A DNA stretch of 64,000 nt from Acidobacteriota bacterium (GTDB lineage Bacteria; Acidobacteriota; Vicinamibacteria; Marinacidobacterales; Marinacidobacteraceae). The notes below the pieces were generated by a model. It searched no databases. It was not told the DNA's origin and saw only the letters and a program-made list of their open reading frames with translations. A program made the translations under genes and the position numbers. Below, one piece after another: positions 50,601 to 58,001 of this stretch; the stretch's first letter is position 1, and every line of letters begins with the position of its first letter. Location: assembly GCA_009835985.1 (NCBI GenBank), contig VXWI01000036.1:1-64000 (forward strand), given 5' to 3'.

Positions 50601-50863
50601 AAGACGCCCCCGCCGGTGCCGCCGAAGTAGTAGGTCAGCGGATCGCCCGGAACTCCCGTCGCCGCGGTGGAGCGCCCGCCACGGGTGAAACCGACGGAGC
50701 GGAACCGCATGTCCTCGTAGTACTCCGGCGGGACCGTGACGTTCGCTTCATCGAAGTGCTCGTCGTAGTCGCGATGACTCCCCTGCCCCAGCGCGAACGG
50801 CGCGGCGAGCAACACGGCCATGGCAAGCGCCGCAGAAATGCGAAGAAATCGTCCAATGTGCAT
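47684..50863 (-). CDS. Secreted VPS10/BNR-repeat beta-propeller protein (paralogue 2)
   Basis: 1,059 residues. The signal peptide (FLRISAALAMAVLLAAPFALGQ) ends near 27. The body again consists of Asp-box repeats: KTTDAGHSWTNVSDG, RSDDAGKTWEHVG, RTKDGGQTWERVLH, RSRDGGDTWERVENG, RDQGQSWQVISPD and RDRGDTWTEITPD, over about residues 40-740. The C-terminal quarter includes a helical stretch (KQRELGETVAGEITKLFDALNRL, about 905-990). It shares architecture, length and many phrases with the protein at 2447-5545. I start at the ATG at 50863; a TTG precedes it directly. Called a glycosyl hydrolase or sortilin-like protein in databases; no catalytic site can be shown. Confidence 0.85.
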   Translation of the reverse strand: MHIGRFLRISAALAMAVLLAAPFALGQGSHRDYDEHFDEANVTVPPEYYEDMRFRSVGFTRGGRSTAATGVPGDPLTYYFGGTGGGVFKTTDAGHSWTNVSDGFFGVGSVGSVRVAPSDTNVIYVGTGSASTRGNISVGDGMYRSDDAGKTWEHVGLRHAGQIGALAIHPEDPDLVYAAALGYIFGPNDERGIFRTKDGGQTWERVLHISDRTGFVEIQMDPNNPRILYAGAWRAERKPWTMISGSEDGGIFRSRDGGDTWERVENGLPSGMIGKTAVAISAANSDRVWVLLEAEGERGGLYRSDDGGESFTRINGDAALRQRPWYYIHLYADTHDENTVYVLNVAFHKSIDGGRTFPERIRVPHGDNHDLWINPDNPLNMINANDGGANVSFDGGKSWTDQMGQETSEMYRVYVDDQWPYRIYGSQQDNSTISVPSRSGFTVVRDWYQVGGCESGHIAVDPRDPDIIYAGCYGGSITRVNRRTGEFRQILHYPQLQLGQAARDLNYRFQWNAPIRLSPHDPDILYHASQVVHMSRDQGQSWQVISPDLTTNNPEHQDYAGGPITRDNTGVEVYNTLFSFEESPHTPAELWAGSDDGRVHISRDRGDTWTEITPDDMPAGGTVNVIEMSSHDPARVFIAVYRYRENDFRPYIFRTNDSGESWDLLTDGTNGIPPTHFTRAIREDHDRKGLLYAGTEFGLYVSFDDGAHWQRFQNNLPVSPITDLQVHRKDLVIATQGRSFWVLDDLSPLHQVTDETMAAASVLYAPRTAYRGGFGSAAEIRYHLKEQPDSAITLEILDSDGNSVRKVTGQPGAAAPTGPVSPFAAFFGGGPRARLPAAAGLNSFRWNLRSEGIQRPAGVVHWGGTPGLSVVPGTYEVRLTVGEETHTQPLEVAMNPNLSSTADDLAKQRELGETVAGEITKLFDALNRLRDVKSQAGDIVGRLRKAGKADEELGTLSEALTDRLTEIEETITQTNSKSSQDPINFPPQIDNQLVTLYGYIVQGDYEPTAGAYERFDDLKPELDAIHADLEAAMSEHLNPFNERVASLGVPAVLVATEEN

Positions 50864-50927
50864 CAAGAGGTCCCCCCGGGAACGAGCCGGTCAGTTTACC
50901 GGGGAGCGCGGGGCGCAGGGTCTCGGC

Positions 50928-51875
50928 TCAGTCACCCGGCGTCTCGCGAAACGCGACGATCTCGTCGAGCCGCGAAGCTCCGAGAGCCGCCATGACCAGG
51001 CGGTCCACGCCCAGCGCCACCCCCGAGCAGCGCGGGATGCCCGGATGCTCGAGGGCAGCCAGGAATCGCCCGTCGGGGTGGGCGGCGGGCTTTCCGGCCC
51101 GCGCCCGCGCCCGGTTCTCGGCCGCGAAGCGCCGGCGGTGCTCCTCCGGGTCCTGCAACTCGTCGTAGCCGTTCGCGAGTTCGAGTCCGGCCCAGAAGAC
51201 CTCGAATCGCTCCGCGGTCCGGGAATCGTCGTCGCTCAGCCGGGCGAGCGCCGCCAGGGGAGCCGGAAACCGGGTCACGATCGTGGGGACCCCCGCCCCG
51301 AGACCGGGTTCCACGAGCCGTGAGAACAGGTAGTCGAGGGCCGCGGCGCGGTCATCGGGACGACCCGGGTAGCCGTGCGCTTCGGCCAGCGTCACCAGGC
51401 GGTCCTCGGCCGCCGTCAGCGGGTCCACCCCGGCAGCGGCGAGGAAGAGCTCCCGGTAGGTGCGCCGCTCGGCCGGGAGCGTGCCCAGGATGTCTCCCAG
51501 CAGCAGGTCCATTTCCGTCAGCAATCCATCGAGCGGACCCATGCGGTACCACTCGGCGATCGTGAACTCGACCGCGTGGTGCCGTCCCGACTCCCCCGCG
51601 CGAAACGCCTTGACGATCTGGAAGATGGGACCGCTTCCCGCCGCCAGCAGGCGCTTCATGGCGAACTCCGGCGAGGTGTGGAGGAAGCCCCCGGCCGCGG
51701 GCACCGACTCCAGATGCCGATCGGGTGTGGCGTGCGGCCCGAGGATCGGGGTCTCGACCTCCAGGTAACCCCGGGCGGTGAGAAAGGCCCGCAACCGGGC
51801 GACGAGTCCGGAGCGCTCCCGCAGGTTCCCGAGGGACGCGGCGGGGCCCCACCCGGGACTGCCCGTGCCGGTCAG
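50928..51875 (-). CDS. epmA: EF-P beta-lysyltransferase EpmA (LysRS-like), apparent CTG start
   Basis: 315 residues, class II aaRS-like enzyme without an anticodon domain; it attaches beta-lysine to EF-P. Motifs: [24 protein letters not shown] (motif 1, about 20-42), [27 protein letters not shown] (motif 2, about 90-115), [19 protein letters not shown] and [15 protein letters not shown] (motif 3, about 285). No ATG, GTG or TTG exists upstream of motif 1 in this frame before the efp body. A CTG at 51875 overlaps the efp stop by 4 bases (CTGA), the same geometry as the ATGA/GTGA overlaps elsewhere here, and gives the expected N-terminus. A TTG at 51794 would cut into the first helix. Confidence 0.85.
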   Translation of the reverse strand: MTGTGSPGWGPAASLGNLRERSGLVARLRAFLTARGYLEVETPILGPHATPDRHLESVPAAGGFLHTSPEFAMKRLLAAGSGPIFQIVKAFRAGESGRHHAVEFTIAEWYRMGPLDGLLTEMDLLLGDILGTLPAERRTYRELFLAAAGVDPLTAAEDRLVTLAEAHGYPGRPDDRAAALDYLFSRLVEPGLGAGVPTIVTRFPAPLAALARLSDDDSRTAERFEVFWAGLELANGYDELQDPEEHRRRFAAENRARARAGKPAAHPDGRFLAALEHPGIPRCSGVALGVDRLVMAALGASRLDEIVAFRETPGD

Positions 51876-52444
51876 TTCTTTACCCGGGAAACGTACTCGC
51901 CGGTGCGGGTATCCAGGCGGAGCGTCTCGTCCACCTCGATGAACAGGGGCACCCGCACGACCGCACCGGTTTCGAGGGTCGCGTTCTTGGACCCCCCGGT
52001 CGCCGTGTCGCCGCGGATCCCGGGTTCGGTCTCCACCACTTTCAGGTCCACGAAGTGCGGCGGGTGAATGAGGAGGATCGCGTCGTTGTAGAGCGTGACG
52101 CCGCAGGTCATCCCCTGGAGCAGCCACTTCTCGTGGCCGCCGAGCGCCGATTTCGCCGCCGAGTACTGCTCGTACGTGTTGGGGTCCATGAAGTGCCAGT
52201 CGCCGCCGTCGCTGTAGAGGAACTCCATCTCGGTGTCGAGCACGTCGGCCGCTTCCACTTTCTCGCCCGACTTGAACGTCTTGTCGAGGACCCGGCCGGT
52301 CTTGAGGTTCCGGTAGCGGATCCGGGTGAACGCCTGCCCCTTCCCGGGCTTCACGAACTCGCAGTCCAACAGGACGCACGGATCGGAATCGAGCAGCACC
52401 TTGAGCCCGCTGCGGAACTCGTTTGTCGCGTAGGTGTTGGCCAA
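51872..52444 (-). CDS. efp: Translation elongation factor P
   Basis: 190 residues, three beta-barrel domains as usual. EF-P relieves ribosome stalling at polyproline. The modified loop reads [12 protein letters not shown], with the acceptor Lys at residue 35, as in beta-lysylated EF-P, and the cognate epmA is the next gene. [20 protein letters not shown] and [25 protein letters not shown] are family hallmarks. Start is TTG at 52444 with GGGAG 8 bases upstream. The lysine 2,3-aminomutase gene epmB is not in the window. A MITE-like element sits 24 bases upstream of the start. Confidence 0.95.
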   Translation of the reverse strand: MANTYATNEFRSGLKVLLDSDPCVLLDCEFVKPGKGQAFTRIRYRNLKTGRVLDKTFKSGEKVEAADVLDTEMEFLYSDGGDWHFMDPNTYEQYSAAKSALGGHEKWLLQGMTCGVTLYNDAILLIHPPHFVDLKVVETEPGIRGDTATGGSKNATLETGAVVRVPLFIEVDETLRLDTRTGEYVSRVKN

Positions 52445-52467
52445 GGAATCGCTCCCTTCAGGGGTCT

Positions 52468-52650
52468 AGCAGCCTGTGGATAAAGTGGCGTGAGTACCGA
52501 GAATGCCGAGGCGCCCGGCTGACAAGGCGCGTGAGGGAGGAATACCGAGTGTATTCCGACCGAAACGCAACGCAGAGCGCCTCGTAGAGGCGCGGTTCAG
52601 GCGGGATGCATCGGCGTTCGAATGCCGCGTGACTTTGTCCACAGGCTGCT
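52468..52650 (-). repeat. MITE-like element, 183-bp copy with 19-bp terminal inverted repeats
   Basis: Ends AGCAGCCTGTGGATAAAGT (52468-52486) and ACTTTGTCCACAGGCTGCT (52632-52650) are inverted with 18 of 19 matches. Much of the interior also pairs imperfectly, so the whole element could fold back. The stretch 52515-52584 equals 34802-34871 in reverse with one mismatch. It codes for nothing convincing and contains no transposase. No clear target-site duplication is seen. It lies between the ribBA stop and efp, in the efp leader. Confidence 0.88.
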
Positions 52651-52718
52651 GGGTGGCCCGAATCGTACCAACGGGGGCGCGGCGCGCGGTCGGCGGTGCC
52701 CGAGTGGAGCCGACGGTC

Positions 52719-53954
52719 CTACACCTCGGTCAGGAGGTGCCCCATGCGCTCCTTCTTGGTGCGCAGGTACTCGCGGGAGTACTTGTTCGCCGGAACCTCG
52801 ATGGCGACCCGCTCCTCGATCACGAGCCCGTGGGCCTCGAGCGCGACGAACTTCCGCGGGTTGTTGGTCAGCAGACGAATCCGTCCGACGCCAAGGTCCC
52901 GGAGAATCTGGGCGCCGACGCCGTACTCGCGCTGGTCGGCCCGGAAGCCGAGGTGGGTGTTCGCGTCCACCGTGTCGAGGCCACCGTCCTGGGCCGCGTA
53001 CGCCCGCAGTTTGTTGACCAGCCCGATGCCCCTTCCCTCCTGGTTCAGGTAGAGCAGCACCCCGGCGCCCTCTTCCCCGATCCGGGCCAGCGCCGCCTCG
53101 AGCTGCGGGCCGCAGTCGCACCGCAGCGATCCGAAGACCTCTCCGGTCAGGCATTGGCTGTGGACGCGCAGCAGGACCGGCGTGTCCGGCCGGGCTTCGC
53201 CGAGCTGGAGAACCAGGTGCTTGGTCCCGTCGAGGGTGTTCTCGTAGGCGACCGTGCGGAACTCGCCGAACCGGGTCGGTAGTACGGTGGATGCCAAGCG
53301 CCGCACCAGGGACTCGGTGCGGAGCCGGTAGCGGATCAGGTCCGCGACGCTCACGATCGCCATCCCGTGCTTCCCGGCGAAGGCCAGGAGGTCCGGAAGG
53401 CGGGCCATCGTGCCGTCTTCCTTCATCACCTCGCAGATGACCGCGGCGGGGTAGAGCCCGGCGATTCGCGCCAGGTCCACACCGGCCTCGGTCTGTCCCG
53501 CCCGCTGCAGCACCCCACCGGGGCGGGCGCGGAGCGGGAACACGTGGCCTGGCCGGACCAGGTCGGACGGCTGCGTTTCCTCGCGGATCGCGACCTGGAC
53601 GGTCCGGGCTCGATCCGCGGCGGAGATTCCGGTCGTCACCCCATCCCTTGCCTCGATGGAGACGCAGAACGCCGTCTCGTGCACCGAGGTGTTGTCCCGG
53701 ACCATCAGCGGGATGTCCAACTCGTCGAGGCGTTCCCCGGTCATGGGCATGCAGATGAGGCCGCGACCGTGCGTGGCCATGAAGTTGATGGCTTCGGGAG
53801 TGACCTTTTCGGCGGCGATCGTCAGGTCGCCCTCGTTTTCGCGGTCCTCGTCGTCGACGACGATGACCATGCGTCCGGCGGCAACCTCGGAGACCGCCCG
53901 CTCCACCGGCCACAACGCCGTGGATTCGCTCTTTCCCGTGTCAACCACGCGCAC
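52719..53954 (-). CDS. ribBA: Bifunctional DHBP synthase / GTP cyclohydrolase II, with altered DHBP site
   Basis: 411 residues from GTG 53954 (GAGG 4 bases upstream). The N-terminal half makes 3,4-dihydroxy-2-butanone-4-phosphate from ribulose-5-phosphate: [12 protein letters not shown] (about 33-44), [25 protein letters not shown] and [16 protein letters not shown] are present. But the expected RAGHTEA reads [11 protein letters not shown], so the metal-binding His is Gln at residue 154 (codon CAG at 53495-53493). The C-terminal GTP cyclohydrolase II half is intact: zinc motif [17 protein letters not shown] and [20 protein letters not shown]. It supplies both riboflavin precursors if both halves work. 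ribE lies 53 bases upstream. Confidence 0.94.
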   Translation of the reverse strand: MRVVDTGKSESTALWPVERAVSEVAAGRMVIVVDDEDRENEGDLTIAAEKVTPEAINFMATHGRGLICMPMTGERLDELDIPLMVRDNTSVHETAFCVSIEARDGVTTGISAADRARTVQVAIREETQPSDLVRPGHVFPLRARPGGVLQRAGQTEAGVDLARIAGLYPAAVICEVMKEDGTMARLPDLLAFAGKHGMAIVSVADLIRYRLRTESLVRRLASTVLPTRFGEFRTVAYENTLDGTKHLVLQLGEARPDTPVLLRVHSQCLTGEVFGSLRCDCGPQLEAALARIGEEGAGVLLYLNQEGRGIGLVNKLRAYAAQDGGLDTVDANTHLGFRADQREYGVGAQILRDLGVGRIRLLTNNPRKFVALEAHGLVIEERVAIEVPANKYSREYLRTKKERMGHLLTEV

Positions 53955-54007
53955 AACACCTCGTCGGGCCCGGGGGCCCTCGTCCGGAAACCGTCTCGAA
54001 AAGGAGT

Positions 54008-54637
54008 TTAGCCCTCGTCCGGGGTCGCCTGACCGGGACCGGGTGCGGAATCCTGGACCAGCCCGGCGACGTACTTCGCCAGGATGTCGTACTCCAGGTT
54101 GACGCGGTCCCCTTTCCGGAGCGCCCCGAGGGTGGTTGCCGTGCGCGTATACGGAATCAGCATGACGCCGAAACACCCCTCGCCAGGCGAAGCGGCCGCC
54201 ACCGTCAGGCTGACCCCGTCGATCGCAACCGAACCCTTGCGGACGATCCAGCGGGACTCGCGGTGCCGGATCCTCAACCGGTAGTCGTCGTCGGAACCCC
54301 CGGCCTCCACCACCTCGCCGCGACCGTCCACGTGTCCCTGGACAAAATGCCCGCCCAGACGGTCCGACGCGCGCAGGGGCAACTCCAGGTTGACCCGGCT
54401 CCCCGGCCGCAGGTCCCCGAGCGTCGTCACGGAGAGCGTCTCGGCCGCAACTTCGAAGGACGCGGATGCGGGCTGGACCGACACCGCGGTCAGGCAGACC
54501 CCGGACACCGCGACGCTGTCGCCGACCGAGAGCCCCGAGACCTCGCCGCCGCCATGCCCCACGGTGAGAAGTCGTCCGGCCGCGAGGTCGCGGACCGCGT
54601 GCACCTCGCCGACCGCGATGACGAGTCCCGTGAACAT
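54008..54637 (-). CDS. ribE: Riboflavin synthase alpha subunit
   Basis: 209 residues beginning [12 protein letters not shown], the standard N-terminus. Two lumazine-binding repeats are seen: repeat 1 with [21 protein letters not shown] and [12 protein letters not shown] (about 40-105), repeat 2 with [19 protein letters not shown] and [14 protein letters not shown] (about 135-195). It dismutates two 6,7-dimethyl-8-ribityllumazine to riboflavin. A 13-residue upstream extension is possible but unlikely. ribH (lumazine synthase) is not in the window. No FMN riboswitch was found in the short gap to ribD. Confidence 0.95.
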   Translation of the reverse strand: MFTGLVIAVGEVHAVRDLAAGRLLTVGHGGGEVSGLSVGDSVAVSGVCLTAVSVQPASASFEVAAETLSVTTLGDLRPGSRVNLELPLRASDRLGGHFVQGHVDGRGEVVEAGGSDDDYRLRIRHRESRWIVRKGSVAIDGVSLTVAAASPGEGCFGVMLIPYTRTATTLGALRKGDRVNLEYDILAKYVAGLVQDSAPGPGQATPDEG

Positions 54638-54759
54638 GCGGCTGGGAGATTGCCCGATCCTCCCCCAATCGCGCAAGGAGGCGCTGAGACGCCGGGCGTC
54701 TCCGCTGCCTCGGCGCCCACGCGACCTCGATCGGGGCTCATCGCCATACGATCCCCTCC

Positions 54760-55899
54760 GTGGACGATCGCTTCATGCGGCGGGCCCTCGAACTCGCCCG
54801 GCTCGGCCAGTACACCGCCCCGCCCAACCCGGCGGTGGGCGCCGTCCTCGTCCGCGATGGACGGGTCCTCGCCGAGGGCTTCCACGCCCGCGCCGGCCGT
54901 CCGCATGCGGAGGCGCAGGTGCTCACGGTGGGACAGGCGGCGCGGGGCGCGACGCTCTACGTCAATCTGGAACCCTGCTGTCACGTCGGACGGACCCCGC
55001 CGTGCGCCGAACGGATCATCGCCTCGGGAGTGCGGCGCGTCGTGGCATCCCATCCCGACCCGGACCCGAGAGTGCGCGGCGGAGGTTTCGATCGCCTGCG
55101 GGACGCCGGCGTCGAGGTGACGACGGGCGTCCTCCGCGAGGAGGCGCAGGACCTGAATCCATCGTTCTTCAAGTTCCTCCTGTCCGGCACGCCGTGGGTA
55201 ACGGTGAAGGCCGCGGTCTCCGTGGATGGAGTCATGGCCCCGCCCGGGACCCGCTGGATCACCCGCCCGCGCAGCCGCCGTCATGGCCGAGTCCTGCGCC
55301 GGGAGAACGACGCCATCCTCACCGGAATCGCGACCGTGACGGCCGACGACCCCCTGCTGACGCCCCGGCCCCGGCGCGGATCCCGTCCCCTGCTCCGGGT
55401 GGTCCTCGACCCCAGCCTCCGGATCTCCCCCGAGGCGCGGCTCCTGCGTGGCCTCGACCGGGACCCGGTGCTCGTCATCTGTGCGCCCGGCGCACCCGTG
55501 GCGGCCCGCCACCGCCTCGAGCACCTGGGCGTCGAGGTCATCGAGGCGGAGGTGGACAGCGACGCGGACCCCTCGAAGGGGGAGGTCACCCAGCCGATCG
55601 CTCTCGCAGCGGTGCTGGCCGAAGTAGGTCGCCGCGGCGCGCACACCCTGCTGGTCGAGGCGGGTCCCCGGCTCACGTCGGCATTCCTGCAGCAGGGGCT
55701 GGCCGACCGGCTGGTGCTCTACCTGGCCCCGCGGTTCCTGGGTCGTGCGGAGGGAACCGGACTCTTCGACGCTACCCGGGCGCCAGCCGGCGCGCGTCGC
55801 GAGTTGCCACCCGTTCAGCCCAAGCCTCGCTCGGCGCGCTACGCCTGCCTAGGACCCGACCTCCTCGCCGACTTCCGGCTGGTGGAGCGACGGGGGTAA
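54760..55899 (+). CDS. ribD: Bifunctional riboflavin deaminase/reductase
   Basis: 379 residues, GTG start. The N-terminal deaminase has HAEAQVL (His-Ala-Glu, about 50) and PCCHVGRTPPCAERI (zinc Cys pair, about 73-85); the opening MRRALELARLGQYTAPPNPAVGAVLV is typical. The C-terminal reductase has VTVKAAVSVDGVMAP, DDPLLTPR and LLVEAGPRLTSAFL (about 310). It converts the GTP cyclohydrolase II product in two steps of riboflavin synthesis. It is divergent from ribE-ribBA across a 122-base gap. Confidence 0.95.
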   Translation: MDDRFMRRALELARLGQYTAPPNPAVGAVLVRDGRVLAEGFHARAGRPHAEAQVLTVGQAARGATLYVNLEPCCHVGRTPPCAERIIASGVRRVVASHPDPDPRVRGGGFDRLRDAGVEVTTGVLREEAQDLNPSFFKFLLSGTPWVTVKAAVSVDGVMAPPGTRWITRPRSRRHGRVLRRENDAILTGIATVTADDPLLTPRPRRGSRPLLRVVLDPSLRISPEARLLRGLDRDPVLVICAPGAPVAARHRLEHLGVEVIEAEVDSDADPSKGEVTQPIALAAVLAEVGRRGAHTLLVEAGPRLTSAFLQQGLADRLVLYLAPRFLGRAEGTGLFDATRAPAGARRELPPVQPKPRSARYACLGPDLLADFRLVERRG

Positions 55900-55923
55900 C
55901 GGCCATCAGACGCGGACGTCCGG

Positions 55924-56580
55924 TCAGCCCCTCGTCAGGGGGAAACGCTCGAGACGTTCATAGACCGCTCCGGCCGGACGGAGCACGCTGGCGAAGAGAC
56001 CGAACTCCCCCGCTTCGAACCCGGAGGACCAGGCGGCATCCGGCGCCCGCGGCCGGGCGGCATCCAGGTCCCCGGCCGAAAGACGCGAGGGGACCCGCAG
56101 GCGGCCAAGCGTCACATGGGGAACGAAGGGCCGTGTTTCCGGAGGGAGGCCGAGGTCGCGGGCAACCGACTCGACCCCCCGCTGCAGGGGAAGGAGCCGT
56201 CCGGGATCGCCCTCCGGAACTCCGTCCTCAGTGAGCCGCACCCAGACAATCCGGGCGCGGCGGAGCGAGCCGAATGCCGAGACCTCGGCCGCCTTCAGCG
56301 TCAGAGGCCCCGGGGAACAGGCCTCGAGGCGCTCCCGGAGGAGCGCCGCGATGCGCTCGCGGTCAACCGGGCCCCCTTCCGGGCCGAAGAACCGCAGGGT
56401 GAGATGGAGGTTCTCGGGAGGAACGCGGCGGAAGACGGAAGACGGCAGCAGCCGGGCGATCGCTCCCGAGGCGGCGAAGAGTTCGTGGCGGAGCGATCCG
56501 GGGAGCGGCAGCGCAGCAAACAGCCGCGGTCCCCGGGCGGCGCCTCCGGGCTTTCGCGCGACCGCCCCGGCCTTTCGCAT
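55924..56580 (-). CDS. thpR: RNA 2',3'-cyclic phosphodiesterase (ThpR/LigT family)
   Basis: 218 residues, a little over the usual 180-190 because of a basic N-terminal stretch. The 2H phosphoesterase motifs are HLTLRFFG (about residue 58) and HVTLGRLR (about 155). RLFAALPLPGSLRHEL opens the domain. It hydrolyses 2',3'-cyclic phosphates on RNA ends in vitro. It follows cinA by 18 bases on the same strand; pgpA-cinA-thpR is a common order. Confidence 0.9.
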   Translation of the reverse strand: MRKAGAVARKPGGAARGPRLFAALPLPGSLRHELFAASGAIARLLPSSVFRRVPPENLHLTLRFFGPEGGPVDRERIAALLRERLEACSPGPLTLKAAEVSAFGSLRRARIVWVRLTEDGVPEGDPGRLLPLQRGVESVARDLGLPPETRPFVPHVTLGRLRVPSRLSAGDLDAARPRAPDAAWSSGFEAGEFGLFASVLRPAGAVYERLERFPLTRG

Positions 56581-56598
56581 TGCCGCAACCGGTTCCGG

Positions 56599-57903
56599 TC
56601 AGCCCGGCGCCTCGCCCCCCTCGGCCTCCCCGCCTCGTTGTTCGCCGGCCGCCAGCATGGTCTGGCGCAGCAGGTCGAGCGCCGCCGTCGCGGTGAGCTG
56701 CCGCACGAGCGGCCGATCTCCCGGCAGGCGGAACCGTCTGGTAAGGGAGACCGGGCCACTGACCGCGACCCAGACGAGACCGACCGGTTTTGCCACGCTC
56801 CCTCCTCCCGGACCGGCGATCCCCGTGACCGCGACGCCCCAGGCGTTGCCGGAGCGGCGGCGCGCACCTTCGGCCATTGCCATCGCTACCGCTTCGCTGA
56901 CCGCTCCGTGCGCAAGGAGCGCTGCTTCGGGAACCTCCAGCAGGTCCCGCTTGGCTTCGTTGGCATAGGCCACCACCCCCAGATCGAACCACCCGGACGA
57001 TCCGGGAACGCGAGTCAACCGCTCGGCAATCAGCCCGCCGGTGAGAGATTCGGCGAACGCGGCGCGCTCGCCCCGCCGCTCGAGGAGTCGTCCCACCGCG
57101 TGCTCGAGGTGCTCTCCGGCGACCCGGCTGAAGACCGCGGGTCCCAGCCGTTCCGCGATTCGATCCGCGAGCCCGCGGACCTCCGCGGACCGTCCGGCGG
57201 GTCCGGTGACCCGGATCTCGATCTCCCCGCCGGAAGCGAGGATCGCGAGTCGGTCCGCCGCGTCCCTTGCCGGGGTGAGATCCAGGATCCTCTCCTGCAG
57301 AACCGATTCGGGAAGTCCCGCGACCATCAGCGTCTCGCGCACCCGGCCCCCGGTCCGTCCGGATTCGCGTTCGAGACGCGGCCGCACCTCCGCATCGAAC
57401 ATCGCGGCCAGTTCCGCGGGCGGACCCGGCAGGAGCACGAGCCACGCTCCCGCGCCCGTGCGCGCCAGCACGCCTGGTGCGGTCCCCGCCGGATTCGGCA
57501 GGGCCGCCGCCCCTTCGGGAATGAGGGCCTGCCGCCGGTTCACTTCCGGCATCTCGATCCCGCGGTTCCTGAACCGCGCCTCGATGCTCGCCAGCGAGGT
57601 CGCATCCTCGACCAGCCGGGCCCCGAGGGCGTCTGACGCCGCGAAACGCGTCAGGTCATCGGTCGTCGGACCGAGACCCCCGCAGACCAGCACATACCGG
57701 CAGCGGCCCAGGGCCATCCGGAGGGTCTCCTCCAGGAGCGACCGTTCATCGGGAGCGACCGCCGAAAACCCAACCGCCACTCCCAGGTCCGAGAGCCGCT
57801 CCTTCAGCAGCGGGGTGTTCCGGTCCGGGCGGCCGGAGGCGAGAAGTTCGGTGCCGACCGCGATGACGGCCGCAACGGGCGGCGGACCCTCCCCCCGGGT
57901 CAG
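56599..57903 (-). CDS. cinA: CinA: competence/damage-inducible protein, apparent CTG start
   Basis: 434 residues if the CTG at 57903 is used. The N-terminal molybdopterin-binding-like domain begins VAAVIAVGTELLASGRPDRN (about residue 14-33) and continues VLVCGGLGPTTDDLTRFA. The C-terminal amidase-type domain has AFAESLTGGLIAERLTRVPGSSGWF (about 300) and VTGIAGPGGGSVAKPVGLVWVAV. The nearest conventional start, GTG 57780, would delete the whole VGTELL strand. Upstream of it the frame stays open to a TGA 18 bases before the CTG, with no ATG, GTG or TTG. GGGAG lies 8 bases before the CTG. The protein deamidates NMN or cleaves ADP-ribose in characterised relatives. Confidence 0.86.
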   Translation of the reverse strand: MTRGEGPPPVAAVIAVGTELLASGRPDRNTPLLKERLSDLGVAVGFSAVAPDERSLLEETLRMALGRCRYVLVCGGLGPTTDDLTRFAASDALGARLVEDATSLASIEARFRNRGIEMPEVNRRQALIPEGAAALPNPAGTAPGVLARTGAGAWLVLLPGPPAELAAMFDAEVRPRLERESGRTGGRVRETLMVAGLPESVLQERILDLTPARDAADRLAILASGGEIEIRVTGPAGRSAEVRGLADRIAERLGPAVFSRVAGEHLEHAVGRLLERRGERAAFAESLTGGLIAERLTRVPGSSGWFDLGVVAYANEAKRDLLEVPEAALLAHGAVSEAVAMAMAEGARRRSGNAWGVAVTGIAGPGGGSVAKPVGLVWVAVSGPVSLTRRFRLPGDRPLVRQLTATAALDLLRQTMLAAGEQRGGEAEGGEAPG

Positions 57904-58001
57904 AAGACCGGCTCCCGAAGGACCGCCTCACCCGCCCGCCCGCCGGGCGTCGCCCTCCGAGCAGGAGAGCGGAACCGCGCCGCCGCGAACTCCACCGGCC
58001 G

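Noticed and set aside
52475-52483. Perfect DnaA box (TGTGGATAA) in the MITE end, with a near match at the other end
   Set aside because: The boxes are simply part of the terminal inverted repeats; there is no cluster of boxes, AT-rich unwinding region, dnaA or dnaN gene, so this is not an origin.
54638-54759. FMN riboswitch between ribE and ribD
   Set aside because: None of the conserved RFN stretches can be found in the 122-base gap.
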